A stretch of 64,000 nucleotides of DNA from Peribacillus frigoritolerans (GCF_030676415.1 NZ_JAUUTW010000006.1:62001-126000), one strand, 5' to 3'. Shown: positions 43,193-53,348, counted from the first letter of the stretch. Notes: generated by a model not told the origin, from the sequence alone. Numbers and translations: made by a program.

Positions 43193-43459
43193 ATGGACTG
43201 CTTGTGGTGCAATGCCCCAAACGTGGAGGAAAGCGAAAAGAAGGATTGTTACTGGATCATGCCTGATGGGAAACGCTCAATAAAAGTCCTTCAAGTTCCA
43301 GCCTTGAACTGTCCTGAATGTGGAATCTATGTATCTGATTCGATGAATCAAAAGGTGGATGAAGCCTTATCCATATATGATGTGAGTGAATACCCTGATG
43401 AGTTTACGTATGATCAGCTTCTTCAGGCACCTGTCAAAAAATTATTCAATTGGAAATAG
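43193..43459 (+). CDS. yokU: YokU family zinc-ribbon-like protein
   Basis: The protein of 88 residues has CLWCNAPNVEES (CxxC), then LNCPECGIYVSDSMN (CxxC), the two knuckles of a small zinc ribbon, matching YokU. In Bacillus it is regularly next to kamA, but its role is unknown; a chaperone or regulator for the aminomutase is a guess. ATG at 43193 has AAGGAGG 7 bp upstream; the ATG at 43187 lies too close. The first codons overlap the kamA end (TGA at 43188-43190). Confidence 0.85.
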   Translation: MDCLWCNAPNVEESEKKDCYWIMPDGKRSIKVLQVPALNCPECGIYVSDSMNQKVDEALSIYDVSEYPDEFTYDQLLQAPVKKLFNWK

Positions 43460-43465
43460 AATGCT

Positions 43466-43497
43466 GGGAGAAGCGGATGATATGCATCTCTTCTCCC
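43466..43497 (+). other. Intercistronic hairpin
   Basis: GGGAGAAG and CTTCTCCC form a perfect 8-bp stem between yokU and ablB without a T run. It may protect or process the polycistronic mRNA rather than end it. Confidence 0.55.
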
Positions 43498-43525
43498 AAA
43501 TTCTTTAAATAAGGGAGGGTACATA

Positions 43526-44633
<1,108 letters not shown>

Positions 44634-44708
44634 GATCGGTTCTTGTTAAGAACTTAATTGATTAATAGATCATGCACAGTGGGTACGAACGTTAAAAGGA
44701 GAGATGAC

Positions 44709-46076
44709 ATGACACGCAATTATTTGATTAAGCCTACTTTAGATCATGACTATCCCACTATCTCTCATGGGAATGGAATTTATCTTTATGATATAGATGG
44801 AAATCAGTATATAGATGGATCATCAGGAGCGGTCACAGCAAGTATTGGCCATGGTGTAGCAGATGTTGTCGAGGCAATGACGGAGCAAGCCCGCAAAGTT
44901 TCTTTTGCATATAGGTCTCATTTTACGAGTGAAGCCGCAGAGGCATTGGCCAAAAAGCTAAGTGAGTTGGCTCCTGGGGATTTGAATTGGTCATTTTTCG
45001 TGAATAGTGGATCGGAAGCGACCGAAACGGCGATGAAGATCGCGATTCAACATTGGCAAGAAAAAGGGTTTGAGCGAAAAAACCGCATCGTCTCCAGGTG
45101 GACGAGTTATCACGGGATCACGATGGGCGCTTTATCGATGTCCGGCCATGTACCAAGAAGAAAGCGTTTTGTTCCGCTATTGGAGGATTTCCCTAGCATT
45201 TCGGCTCCCTACTGTTATCGCTGTCCTTATAATAATGAAACTTCCGGATGCAAGCTTCAGTGTGCAAATGAACTGGAGACAGCCATTCAAAGGGTCGGCT
45301 CTGAGAATATCGCCGCTTTCATCGCAGAACCCATAATCGGAGCATCCGCTGGTGCTGTAACACCGCCGGATGGCTACTATCAAAGGATTAAGGAAATCTG
45401 TGAAAACTATGACATTCTTTTTATTGCCGATGAGGTAATGACGGGAATCGGACGGACAGGAAAAATGTTCGCGATGGAACACTGGGGAGTCACTCCGGAT
45501 ATCATCGCATTGGGTAAAGGAATGAGCGCAGGCTATACTCCAATGGCAGCCACAATGGTTACTGACCGTGTCATGGAGCCTATTTTAAAAGGCTCAAAAT
45601 CAATCATGGCTGGACACACATATAGTGCAAACCCTCTATCTGCTGCCGTTTCATTGGAAGTGCTTTCCTACATTGAGGGAAATGACCTGGTTCAGGCTGC
45701 GGAAGAGAAAGGTCTATATCTGTTTAAAAAGCTGCAAGGGTTGGCTGAGAAATTCGACATCATTGGTGATGTAAGAGGGAAAGGGCTGCTCCTAGGGCTT
45801 GAGTTTGTCTCAGATCGGATTTCAAAAACGCCATTCGACTTGCAAATCGGCCTGACTACAAGGCTTGTCAATAAGGCTTTTGCGAAGGGGTTGTTAATCT
45901 ATCCTGCTGCAGGTGCGATTGAAGGAATCGCTGGCGATGCGGTTATCCTATCTCCGCCATTAATCATTACGAATGAAGAAATCGATCGCCTCGTCAAGAT
46001 ACTGGAAGCTTCCCTCGAAGAGTTGCAGCAAGAATTGCACGCGGAAGGTTTGATTGAGGACATGCAGGCTATTTAG
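44709..46076 (+). CDS. yodT: Class III aminotransferase (YodT-like)
   Basis: The protein of 455 residues has NSGSEATETAMKIA, WTSYHGITMGALSMSGH, DEVMTGIGRTGKMFA and the PLP lysine in DIIALGKGMSAGYTPMAA. The ATG at 44709 has AAGGAGAG 8 bp before. In this operon it would remove the 3-amino group of N6-acetyl-beta-lysine to give 3-keto-6-acetamidohexanoate. A Cys-rich stretch CYRCPYNNETSGCKLQC near residue 170 is notable and also occurs in YodT-type proteins as I recall. Confidence 0.9.
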   Translation: MTRNYLIKPTLDHDYPTISHGNGIYLYDIDGNQYIDGSSGAVTASIGHGVADVVEAMTEQARKVSFAYRSHFTSEAAEALAKKLSELAPGDLNWSFFVNSGSEATETAMKIAIQHWQEKGFERKNRIVSRWTSYHGITMGALSMSGHVPRRKRFVPLLEDFPSISAPYCYRCPYNNETSGCKLQCANELETAIQRVGSENIAAFIAEPIIGASAGAVTPPDGYYQRIKEICENYDILFIADEVMTGIGRTGKMFAMEHWGVTPDIIALGKGMSAGYTPMAATMVTDRVMEPILKGSKSIMAGHTYSANPLSAAVSLEVLSYIEGNDLVQAAEEKGLYLFKKLQGLAEKFDIIGDVRGKGLLLGLEFVSDRISKTPFDLQIGLTTRLVNKAFAKGLLIYPAAGAIEGIAGDAVILSPPLIITNEEIDRLVKILEASLEELQQELHAEGLIEDMQAI

Positions 46077-46086
46077 GAGGAACGGT

Positions 46087-46785
46087 ATGAAGCAGGTCAT
46101 TACGAAGAAAAACAAAATTGTGACCATGGAAGAAGCACTGGAGCATATTTCCGATGGATGCACACTCATGTATGGTGGATTTGGCGGAGTGGGGACTCCT
46201 CCGACGCTTGTACAGGGTATCCTTGCCAAGGGTGTCAAGGAATTGACCTTGATTGGCAATGATACCGGATTCCCTGATATCGGCATTGGCCGGCTTGTGA
46301 CTGCTGAAAGAGCAAAGAAAGTGATCGCCTCACATATCGGATCCAATCCTAATGCCGGCAGGCTCATGACTGAAGGAAAGCTGCAAGTCGAATTTTCACC
46401 GCAAGGGACATTAGCCGAACGGATTCGTGCTGGCGGTGTAGGCTTAGGCGGGATTTTTGTCGATGTCGGGATCGGTACGATAGCCGAAGAGGGCAAGGAC
46501 AAGATTGTGATAGAAGGAAAAGAATATTTGGTGGAAACCGCTTTGACGGCTGAAGTCAGCATCGTCCATGCCAAAAAGGCAGATTCACTGGGGAATTTAG
46601 TATACGACAAGACGGCATGTAATTTCAATCCGCTGGTAGCGATGGCTGGAGCTTTCACGATTGCGGAAGTGGAAGAAATCGTTCCTGCAGGCGAATTGGA
46701 TCCGGAATGTATTGCCACACCAGGCATTTATGTAGATATGGTGATTCCGACAAAAGGGGTGAATTGGAAATGGGCATGGCAGTAG
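46087..46785 (+). CDS. yodS: CoA-transferase subunit A (YodS-like)
   Basis: At 232 residues it has YGGFGGVGTPPTLV (CoA-binding loop), QGTLAERIRAGGVGLGG and NFNPLVAMAGAFTIAEVEEIV. The RBS AGGAGG lies just before ATG 46087, right after the aminotransferase stop. It pairs with the next gene; the two overlap by 16 bp. The probable acceptor is the 3-keto-6-acetamidohexanoate made by the aminotransferase. It is distinct from ScoA (about half of positions equal by eye). Confidence 0.9.
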   Translation: MKQVITKKNKIVTMEEALEHISDGCTLMYGGFGGVGTPPTLVQGILAKGVKELTLIGNDTGFPDIGIGRLVTAERAKKVIASHIGSNPNAGRLMTEGKLQVEFSPQGTLAERIRAGGVGLGGIFVDVGIGTIAEEGKDKIVIEGKEYLVETALTAEVSIVHAKKADSLGNLVYDKTACNFNPLVAMAGAFTIAEVEEIVPAGELDPECIATPGIYVDMVIPTKGVNWKWAWQ

Positions 46786-47432
46786 ATGTACGAAATCGCA
46801 TCGCGAAACGCGCCGCCAAGGAAATCCAAGACGGATTGATCGTCAACTTAGGCATCGGCATCCCTACCTTGGTGGCCGACCATATACCTCAGGATATCCA
46901 TGTGCTATTCCATGCGGAAAACGGCGTTCTCGGTACAGGTCCAAGTCCTGATCCGGGGAAAGAAGATCCTGCCCTCTGTAACGCGGGAGGGTTCCCGATC
47001 ACCACTGTAATGGGCGCTTCATACTTTGACAGTGCAACTGCATTTGGAATGATCAGGAAAGGATACATCGACATCACCATCCTTGGAGCCCTGGAAGTCA
47101 GTGAAAAAGGGGATTTGGCGAATTGGATCGTCCCAGGAAAGCGGGTGCCGGGGATGGGCGGAGCAATGGAACTTGCCCAGAAAGCCAAAAAGGTGATCGT
47201 CCTGATGAATCACGTGAATAAGCAGGGTGAATCGAAGATATTGAAGACATGTACGCTTCCATTGACGGCAAGGCAGAGTGTGGATTTAATCATTACGGAT
47301 ATGGCAGTCATGGAAGTTACAGAAGCGGGATTGGTGCTCAAGGAAGTCATGGCGCCATATACCGTGGATGATGTGATAAGGAATACAGAGGCAACGTTGA
47401 AAATCCATGCTGCTGTCAACACCATTGAATAG
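46770..47432 (+). CDS. yodR: CoA-transferase subunit B (YodR-like)
   Basis: At 220 residues it has VNLGIGIPTLVADHIP, the active-site glutamate in HAENGVLGTGPSP and GYIDITILGALEVSEKGDLANWIVPGKRVPGMGG. The ATG at 46770 (or 46776) lies inside the end of subunit A, so the two subunits are translationally coupled. It completes the second CoA-transferase of the window. Confidence 0.9.
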   Translation: MGMAVDVRNRIAKRAAKEIQDGLIVNLGIGIPTLVADHIPQDIHVLFHAENGVLGTGPSPDPGKEDPALCNAGGFPITTVMGASYFDSATAFGMIRKGYIDITILGALEVSEKGDLANWIVPGKRVPGMGGAMELAQKAKKVIVLMNHVNKQGESKILKTCTLPLTARQSVDLIITDMAVMEVTEAGLVLKEVMAPYTVDDVIRNTEATLKIHAAVNTIE

Positions 47433-47451
47433 GTAAGAGGAGGAAAAAAGC

Positions 47452-48633
47452 ATGAATGAGGTTGTCATCGTTGCTGGAGCGCGAACTGCAGTTGGATCCT
47501 TTGGCAAATCACTACGGAATGTTAAAGCTACCGAATTGGGCCGTCAAGTATTGGAAGGTTTGATGGATAATTCTGGGTTAGGTAAAGAAAAGGTAAATGA
47601 AGTGATTTTCGGACATGGCTATGTCCACGGAGGCGGACTTAACTCGGCCAGAATTTCGTCGCAGATGGCATGTTTCCCGCACAGTGTCCCAGGTCACGTT
47701 GTAATCAAAGCATGTGGATCAGGTTTAAAGGCCATTACCAACGCCGCTTTAACTATCGCTGCTGGTCAAGAAGACGTAATCATTGCCGGCGGAGTGGAGA
47801 GCATGAGCAATGTGCCTTATATCGTGAAAAATAGATGGGGCGGTAAATTTGGAAACGTAACGATGGAGGATGCTCTGCTGGCAGATGGATTAATATGTTC
47901 CTTGGGAAATGAGCATATGGGAATAACTGCCGAGCGCTTGGCTGAAAAATACGGTATCCGTCGTGAAGAACAGGATCAATTTGCTTATCAAAGCCACAAG
48001 AAGGCTTGGAAAGCTATAGTCGAGGGTCGCTTTGATAGAGAAATTATTTCGCTTAAAATCAAGGATCGAAAAGGACTTAAAATCTTCAACCATGACGAAG
48101 GGGTACGCGAGGACATTCATCTAGATCAACTAGCCAGTCTCCCAGCAGTATTCAAAAATGAAGGAACCATTACGGCAGGAAATGCCTGTCCTATGAATGA
48201 TGGAGCTGCAGCTGTACTATTAATGTCCAAACAGCAAGCAGAAGAAAAGGGTTTAAAATCGCTCTTGAAAATAAAGGCTTTCGCCAGTGCAGGAGTTGAA
48301 CCTGGAGTTATGGGGATTGGACCCGTACCAGCGACTCGAAAGGCATTGGCAAAAGCAGGTCTATCGTTAGAGGATATCGGACTGATTGAACTTAATGAAG
48401 CCTTTGCTGCCCAAGCACTTGCAGTGATCAAGGAGTTAGATTTGAATCAGGATATTGTCAATGTCAATGGAGGGGCAATAGCACTTGGTCACCCTGTAGG
48501 AGCAACAGGTGCAAAATTGACAGTCACACTGATGCATGAAATGTTGCGTTCACAAGTTAAGTACGGAATGGTAACGTTGTGTATGGCAGGTGGAATGGGA
48601 CTTTCAGTAATCTATGAGAATATGTGTATTTAA
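47452..48633 (+). CDS. Acetyl-CoA acetyltransferase-family thiolase of the lysine operon
   Basis: The 393-residue protein has Cys88 in VVIKACGSGLKAITNA, GGVESMSNVPY, NEAFAAQALAV, His in [17 protein letters not shown] and the second Cys in TLCMAGGMGLSV. It would split 3-keto-6-acetamidohexanoyl-CoA into acetyl-CoA and 4-acetamidobutyryl-CoA. B. subtilis has no thiolase inside its yod cluster, as far as I recall, so this gene completes the route here. VHGGGLNSARISSQMACF replaces the usual GQNxARQ loop, which may reflect the longer acyl chain. RBS GAGGAGG. Confidence 0.88.
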   Translation: MNEVVIVAGARTAVGSFGKSLRNVKATELGRQVLEGLMDNSGLGKEKVNEVIFGHGYVHGGGLNSARISSQMACFPHSVPGHVVIKACGSGLKAITNAALTIAAGQEDVIIAGGVESMSNVPYIVKNRWGGKFGNVTMEDALLADGLICSLGNEHMGITAERLAEKYGIRREEQDQFAYQSHKKAWKAIVEGRFDREIISLKIKDRKGLKIFNHDEGVREDIHLDQLASLPAVFKNEGTITAGNACPMNDGAAAVLLMSKQQAEEKGLKSLLKIKAFASAGVEPGVMGIGPVPATRKALAKAGLSLEDIGLIELNEAFAAQALAVIKELDLNQDIVNVNGGAIALGHPVGATGAKLTVTLMHEMLRSQVKYGMVTLCMAGGMGLSVIYENMCI

Positions 48634-48644
48634 GGAGGATAAAT

Positions 48645-49970
48645 GTGCCGGATATAAAAAAACGGATAAACCAATGGATCAAGGATCATCGGGAAGAAGG
48701 AACAAACCTATTGCAAAAAATGGTACAAGCCCCGAGTACGCAAGGAAATGAAGCAGGGGCACAGGCCATCGTGGCCCAAAAGCTGCAGGAAATGGGTTTG
48801 CAGATCGATAGTTGGGAACCTGACGGCGGCGAGCTGAAAAAGCATTCTTATTTCTATTCTCCACGCAGTGAATTTTCCAACAGCCCCAATGTGGTGGGTA
48901 TCATGAAAGGGACTGGAGGCGGCCGTTCCATCATTTTGAACGGACACATCGATGTGGTTCCGGATGGAGACCGGGATCAGTGGGATGACGACCCATATAG
49001 CGGATCCATTAAGAATGGAAGAATGTTTGGACGCGGAGTAACCGATATGAAGGGTGGAAATGTATCGCTGATCCTTGCGATGCAGGCATTGAAGGAAAAT
49101 GGCATCCAATTAAAAGGAGATGTCATTTTTCAAAGTGTGATTGAAGAAGAAAGCGGCGGGGCCGGAACATTAGCGGCCGTCCTGAGGGGATATAAAGCGG
49201 ATGCTGCCCTGATCCCTGAACCGACGAATATGAGGATCTTCCCGAAACAGCAGGGTTCGATGTGGTTCCGGATCCATGTTAAAGGACGGTCAGCCCATGG
49301 CGGAACAAGGTATGAAGGCGTTAGTGCGATTGAAAAAAGCATGACCGTCATCAATCATATTCGTGCCTTGGAAGAAAAGCGAAATGCACGTATCATTGAT
49401 CCGCTTTATCAGAACACGCCTATTCCGATTCCAATCAATCTAGGTGTCATTGAAGGCGGTAACTGGCCGTCATCCGTTCCCGACCTTGTGAAAATCGAAG
49501 GAAGGATGGGCGTTGCGCCGGAGGAAACGATGGAGCAGGCGAAGGACGAAATGGCTGCCTGGTTATTGCAGCTGGGGGAAGTGGACCAATGGTTCAAGGA
49601 AAACCCGACCGTATTGGAATGGTTCGGGGCACGCTGGGTACCAGGTGCTATTGATGTAGAGCATGAACTGATGAATGCGCTTGTTCATCAATATCGGCAA
49701 GTTGCCGGACAGGACCCGGTCATTGAAGCCTCCCCTTGGGGAACGGACGGGGGATTGCTGACACATGTCGGTGAAACGCCTGCAATCGTTTTCGGGCCAG
49801 GAGTAACCGAGGTTGCCCACTATCCAAATGAATACATCCTGCTCGACAACGTGTTCTCCACAGCCGAAATCATTGCCCTTACTCTAATTCAATGGTGTGG
49901 AATGGAGCACGAGCAGGATGGAGTCACCCAGGCCGGGAATAGGGAGACGATACCAGGCAATGGCAATTAA
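48645..49970 (+). CDS. yodQ: M20-family deacylase (YodQ-like, ArgE/DapE type)
   Basis: The protein of 441 residues starts at GTG 48645, 6 bp behind AAGGAGG. It has the M20 metal motifs ILNGHIDVVPDGD (His, Asp), GRGVTDMKGG (Asp), VIEEESGGAGT (Glu-Glu) and the dimerisation domain with KGRSAHGG. It probably removes the acetyl group from 4-acetamidobutyrate, leaving 4-aminobutyrate. It is placed directly after the thiolase (11 bp). An acetyl-beta-lysine deacetylase activity acting backwards is a possible alternative. Confidence 0.88.
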   Translation: MPDIKKRINQWIKDHREEGTNLLQKMVQAPSTQGNEAGAQAIVAQKLQEMGLQIDSWEPDGGELKKHSYFYSPRSEFSNSPNVVGIMKGTGGGRSIILNGHIDVVPDGDRDQWDDDPYSGSIKNGRMFGRGVTDMKGGNVSLILAMQALKENGIQLKGDVIFQSVIEEESGGAGTLAAVLRGYKADAALIPEPTNMRIFPKQQGSMWFRIHVKGRSAHGGTRYEGVSAIEKSMTVINHIRALEEKRNARIIDPLYQNTPIPIPINLGVIEGGNWPSSVPDLVKIEGRMGVAPEETMEQAKDEMAAWLLQLGEVDQWFKENPTVLEWFGARWVPGAIDVEHELMNALVHQYRQVAGQDPVIEASPWGTDGGLLTHVGETPAIVFGPGVTEVAHYPNEYILLDNVFSTAEIIALTLIQWCGMEHEQDGVTQAGNRETIPGNGN

Positions 49971-50086
49971 ACTGGATAGCATCCCAGCAAGTAAAGCGAA
50001 ATATTTCAGTCTTTCACAAAGCGGTTGTTAAAAACTCTTATATTTCTTGAACTTTTAACTTTAAAAGAAAATGAGGTAGGAACCAT

Positions 50087-51550
50087 ATGGACATGAATCT
50101 CATTGATAATCAAGAACCGACAGTTAAAAGGCAACTGAAAGCAAGGCATATGACCATGATTGCCATTGGCGGTTCAATAGGAACCGGATTATTCCTGGCA
50201 AGCGGGGCAACCATCCAGAGCGCAGGCCCCGGTGGTGCCCTCGCTGCATATGCCTGCATTGGAATCATGGTTTATTTCCTTATGACGAGCTTAGGGGAAA
50301 TGGCGACATATATGCCTGTGTCGGGATCATTTTCCACCTACGCCACACGCTTTGTTGATCCCGCATTCGGCTTTGCACTTGGCTGGAATTATTGGTTTAA
50401 CTGGGCAGTCACCCTTGCCGTGGAAATAGCTGCTGCAGCCATCATCATGAAATTCTGGCTCCCTGATGTACCCAGCCTTATATGGAGTGCATTATTTCTT
50501 GGAATCGTCTTCACCCTCAACGCCCTATCCATTAAAAGCTATGGTGAATCTGAATATTGGTTTGCCCTAATAAAAGTCGTCGCCATCATTTGCTTCATCA
50601 TTATTGGTTTATTGACCATATTGGGGGTTTTTGGCGGAAAGGTGATCGGATTTGAAAACTTCACCATGGATGAGGCACCATTCAAGGGAGGATTTTTATC
50701 AATCATCAGCATCTTTCTAATCGCGGGATTTTCTTTCCAAGGCACGGAACTGGTAGGTATTGCTGCCGGAGAAAGTGAAGAACCCGAAAAAAATGTTCCG
50801 AATGCGATCCGCCAAGTATTTTGGCGCATCCTATTATTTTACATCGGGGCCATTCTGATACTCGGCCTCTTAATACCGTATACGAGTCCAAGTTTGTTGA
50901 ACGGAGATGTCGAAAACATTTCTGTAAGCCCTTTCACACTTGTATTTGAACGGGCAGGACTGGCATTCGCGGCATCCGTCATGAACGCGGTCGTGTTAAC
51001 TTCCTTACTATCCGCCGGGAACTCGGGACTATATGCATCAACACGGATGTTATGGTCGATGGCAAAAGATCATCAAGCTCCCAAATTCCTGGCCAAAGTC
51101 AACCGCAGGGGGATCCCGATGAATGCTTTGATCATGACATCCTTAATTGGAGGACTCGCCTTCTTGACCTCCATTTTAGGGGATCATGTATTTACATGGC
51201 TATTGAATGCATCCGGGCTAACCGGCTTCATCGCCTGGATTGGAATCGCCATAAGCCATTATCGCTTTAGACGTGCCTATGTTGCACAGGGTGGTGACTT
51301 AAACGAATTGAAGTATAAAGCAAAATGGTTTCCATTCGGTCCGATACTTTCATTCACCCTGTGCATGCTCGTCATAGCAGGACAGAATTATGAAGCATTC
51401 CTAAGCGGCAGCATTGACTGGTATGGTGTCGCTGTCTCCTATATCGGATTACCGATATTCCTGGTGATCTGGTTAGGGTACAAGATTTATCATAAGACCA
51501 AATTGATATCATTAAAAGATTGTCAATTCGATAAATCAGATGTGGCTTGA
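50087..51550 (+). CDS. lysP: Lysine-specific permease (APC family)
   Basis: The protein of 487 residues aligns, as I remember it, almost end to end with Escherichia coli LysP: LKARHMTMIAIGGSIGTGLFLASGATI, FGFALGWNYWFNWAVTLAVEI, GFSFQGTELVGIAAGESEEPEKNVP, LSAGNSGLYASTRML and GFIAWIGIAISHYRFRRAYVAQGGD. It has about twelve membrane segments. It follows yodQ after 116 bp with no terminator between, so it may be read from the same sigma-54 promoter. It would bring lysine to KamA. This is the strongest external support for a lysine-degrading role of the operon. Confidence 0.9.
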   Translation: MDMNLIDNQEPTVKRQLKARHMTMIAIGGSIGTGLFLASGATIQSAGPGGALAAYACIGIMVYFLMTSLGEMATYMPVSGSFSTYATRFVDPAFGFALGWNYWFNWAVTLAVEIAAAAIIMKFWLPDVPSLIWSALFLGIVFTLNALSIKSYGESEYWFALIKVVAIICFIIIGLLTILGVFGGKVIGFENFTMDEAPFKGGFLSIISIFLIAGFSFQGTELVGIAAGESEEPEKNVPNAIRQVFWRILLFYIGAILILGLLIPYTSPSLLNGDVENISVSPFTLVFERAGLAFAASVMNAVVLTSLLSAGNSGLYASTRMLWSMAKDHQAPKFLAKVNRRGIPMNALIMTSLIGGLAFLTSILGDHVFTWLLNASGLTGFIAWIGIAISHYRFRRAYVAQGGDLNELKYKAKWFPFGPILSFTLCMLVIAGQNYEAFLSGSIDWYGVAVSYIGLPIFLVIWLGYKIYHKTKLISLKDCQFDKSDVA

Positions 51551-51558
51551 TACCAATG

Positions 51559-51598
51559 GAAAAACCTGAGATCCCTTTGGGGACTCAGGTTTTTTTAT
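51559..51598 (+). terminator. Rho-independent terminator of the lysine operon
   Basis: AAAAACCTGAGATCCC and GGGGACTCAGGTTTTTTT pair with a TTT loop. Confidence 0.85.
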
Positions 51599-51609
51599 GG
51601 GATTTATAT

Positions 51610-51769
51610 GAAAATCCAGTTATATCTGCGAAAACAGAAATATACCGTCGAAAATCCAGTTATATCCGCTAAAACAGAAATATACCGTCGAAAATCCAGT
51701 TATATCAGCGAAAATAGAAATATATCTGCGAAAATAAGAATATATCGACGAAAGCGGCAATTATCTCAT
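51610..51769. repeat. 20-bp phased intergenic repeat, family 2 (GAAAA-N5-TATATC-NGC)
   Basis: Eight units start exactly every 20 bp at 51610, 51630, 51650, 51670, 51690, 51710, 51730 and 51750. Two kinds alternate at first (GAAAATCCAGTTATATCTGC and GAAAACAGAAATATACCGTC). The array lies between convergent genes and runs into the last codons of the minus-strand SDR gene. Confidence 0.85.
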
Positions 51770-52705
51770 TAAAAGTCGCAGTGTTTCTTCCATTCCTTCT
51801 TTGTATGGAGTTTTAGGGATGGAGCCGATGCGGTTTTCATATTTTTCTCCATTCAGAATGAATCCTTCTTTGGTTAAATACATGATTTCCACTACTTCTT
51901 TCATGAAAGGATTGAATATGCCGAGTATCTGAATGATGTTTTTTGTTAGGGGAAGGACCATCTTTTTCTGTCCCGTTACCTGACGGGCAATTTGGATGAT
52001 TTCGTTTCCGGAAATTAGCCCAGGCCCAGGGATGTTCCAATCTTCTCCATAGGAGTCATCTTTTTCTGCTATTTCCACGATCATTTTTGCTGCATCCGGT
52101 AAGTAGACATATTCTCTTGGTGTTTTTAAGTCCCCGATAAAAACGGTCATTTTGTTTGCTGCCAGCCCATTCAATGTTGGCTGAAGGTAGGAGTTCTGTG
52201 AAGTGGCACCATAATAGTCGGGCAGCCTGACAATCAATGCTTTGGCATTTTTCCATTTTTGGCTGAATATAAGCTTCTCGAATTCCACCCTGATTTTCCC
52301 TTTTTTTGTATGTGGCTGTTTTGGATGGTTTTCATCTCCTTTCGCAACTTGATGCCCATAAACATATATCCCGTCTACAATGACAATCTTCTTTCCTAAA
52401 ATATCGGCTGCTTTCATTACACTTTCTCCAAGTGAAAGGAGTCTCAAAGCCATCTCTTGATAGGGAACGTTGGCGCATTGGAAAATGACTTCCGCATCTT
52501 CCGCAGCCTCTACAATGGTTTTGTAATCAAAGATGTCACCAATTCTGTATGTTAATTGTTGAGAATGGTCATGCTCTTTCATTAATTGCTCAAGCTTACT
52601 CTCTGATCGCCCGAAAGCGATGACTTCTTTTCCCCTGGATAACAATTCTGAAACGATGACTTGACCTGATCCACCGGTTGCTCCTAATACAATAGCTTTT
52701 TTCAT
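51761..52705 (-). CDS. NAD-dependent epimerase/dehydratase-like SDR protein
   Basis: The protein of 314 residues has the Rossmann motif IVLGATGGSGQVIVSELLSRG, AFGRSESKLEQL, IFQCANVPYQEM and IVDGIYVYG (atypical SDR without a perfect YxxxK). ATG at 52705 is preferred because AAGGGG touches the earlier ATG at 52714. The last codons lie inside the repeat array at 51610-51769. It follows a tetR gene on the same strand, and operator-like palindromes precede both, so it is the probable regulated gene. Substrate unknown. Confidence 0.82.
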   Translation of the reverse strand: MKKAIVLGATGGSGQVIVSELLSRGKEVIAFGRSESKLEQLMKEHDHSQQLTYRIGDIFDYKTIVEAAEDAEVIFQCANVPYQEMALRLLSLGESVMKAADILGKKIVIVDGIYVYGHQVAKGDENHPKQPHTKKGKIRVEFEKLIFSQKWKNAKALIVRLPDYYGATSQNSYLQPTLNGLAANKMTVFIGDLKTPREYVYLPDAAKMIVEIAEKDDSYGEDWNIPGPGLISGNEIIQIARQVTGQKKMVLPLTKNIIQILGIFNPFMKEVVEIMYLTKEGFILNGEKYENRIGSIPKTPYKEGMEETLRLLMR

Positions 52706-52720
52706 ATCTTTCATCCCCTT

Positions 52721-52748
52721 TTTATTTATTGATCAATCACTAAATAAA
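52721..52748. promoter_or_regulatory. Candidate TetR operator, second copy
   Basis: TTTATTTATTGATCAATCAC followed by TAAATAAA keeps 9 of 11 positions of each half of the perfect site at 53317-53348. It lies between tetR and the SDR gene. Confidence 0.55.
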
Positions 52749-52781
52749 TGATTAAAATAAGAAACCGATGAAAATCGGTCC

Positions 52782-53297
52782 TTACCTGCTCCCGCCATCT
52801 ATAAGTTCTGGCATATTGATGAAGTGGGAAATATTACAGAGTATCCCCCTTGCCAGGAAGGTGGTCACTTGGTCCTCGGCATTCGGAATTCCAGCGGATT
52901 GAAATTTTTCCAACGTGAGATTTCTGATGCTGGATAACCCTTTCTGCGTAGAGTTTCTTATTGCATCTTCCGTTACTGAAAGTCCTATGACCTGTAAGGC
53001 AATTTCATTTGGATTGGAATCAGTCAAATCTTCATATACCTTGATCATATGGTTAACAAGGTCTTCGGGTTCTGTTTCAATTTCGAAAGCTTGAAGGATC
53101 CTTTCGTATGCTCGATCCAGAGCCGCTACGAATAACTCCTCTTTAGTTTTAAAGAATTTAAAAACATATGGCTGGGATATGCCGGCTTTTTCTGCAATTA
53201 AGGCAGTCGTTGTATTGTAATAGCCTTTTTCTGCAAAAACCTCCAAACCAGCTTCCAGTATGTCATCTTTTCGATTCTCTTTTTTTGGTCTGGCCAT
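52782..53297 (-). CDS. TetR/AcrR family regulator
   Basis: The protein of 171 residues starts MARPKKENRKDDILEAGLEV, then FAEKGYYNTTTALIAEKAGISQPYVFKFFKTKEELFVAAL, the TetR helix-turn-helix, and a helical ligand domain. The RBS GGAGG precedes ATG. A perfect 14-bp inverted repeat lies 20 bp upstream of the start and a second copy precedes the SDR gene. This layout suggests autorepression and control of the SDR gene. Confidence 0.88.
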   Translation of the reverse strand: MARPKKENRKDDILEAGLEVFAEKGYYNTTTALIAEKAGISQPYVFKFFKTKEELFVAALDRAYERILQAFEIETEPEDLVNHMIKVYEDLTDSNPNEIALQVIGLSVTEDAIRNSTQKGLSSIRNLTLEKFQSAGIPNAEDQVTTFLARGILCNISHFINMPELIDGGSR

Positions 53298-53316
53298 TGG
53301 TATCCTCCATATTTTA

Positions 53317-53348
53317 ATTAATTAGTGATTAATCAATCACTAATTAAT
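53317..53348. promoter_or_regulatory. TetR operator, perfect inverted repeat
   Basis: ATTAATTAGTGATT-AATC-AATCACTAATTAAT: both 14-bp arms match without mismatch. It is 20 bp upstream of the tetR start codon. Confidence 0.75.

Noticed and set aside
50000-50086. Separate promoter for lysP
   Set aside because: No clear -35/-10 or -24/-12 pair and no terminator before it; read-through from the operon is the simpler view.
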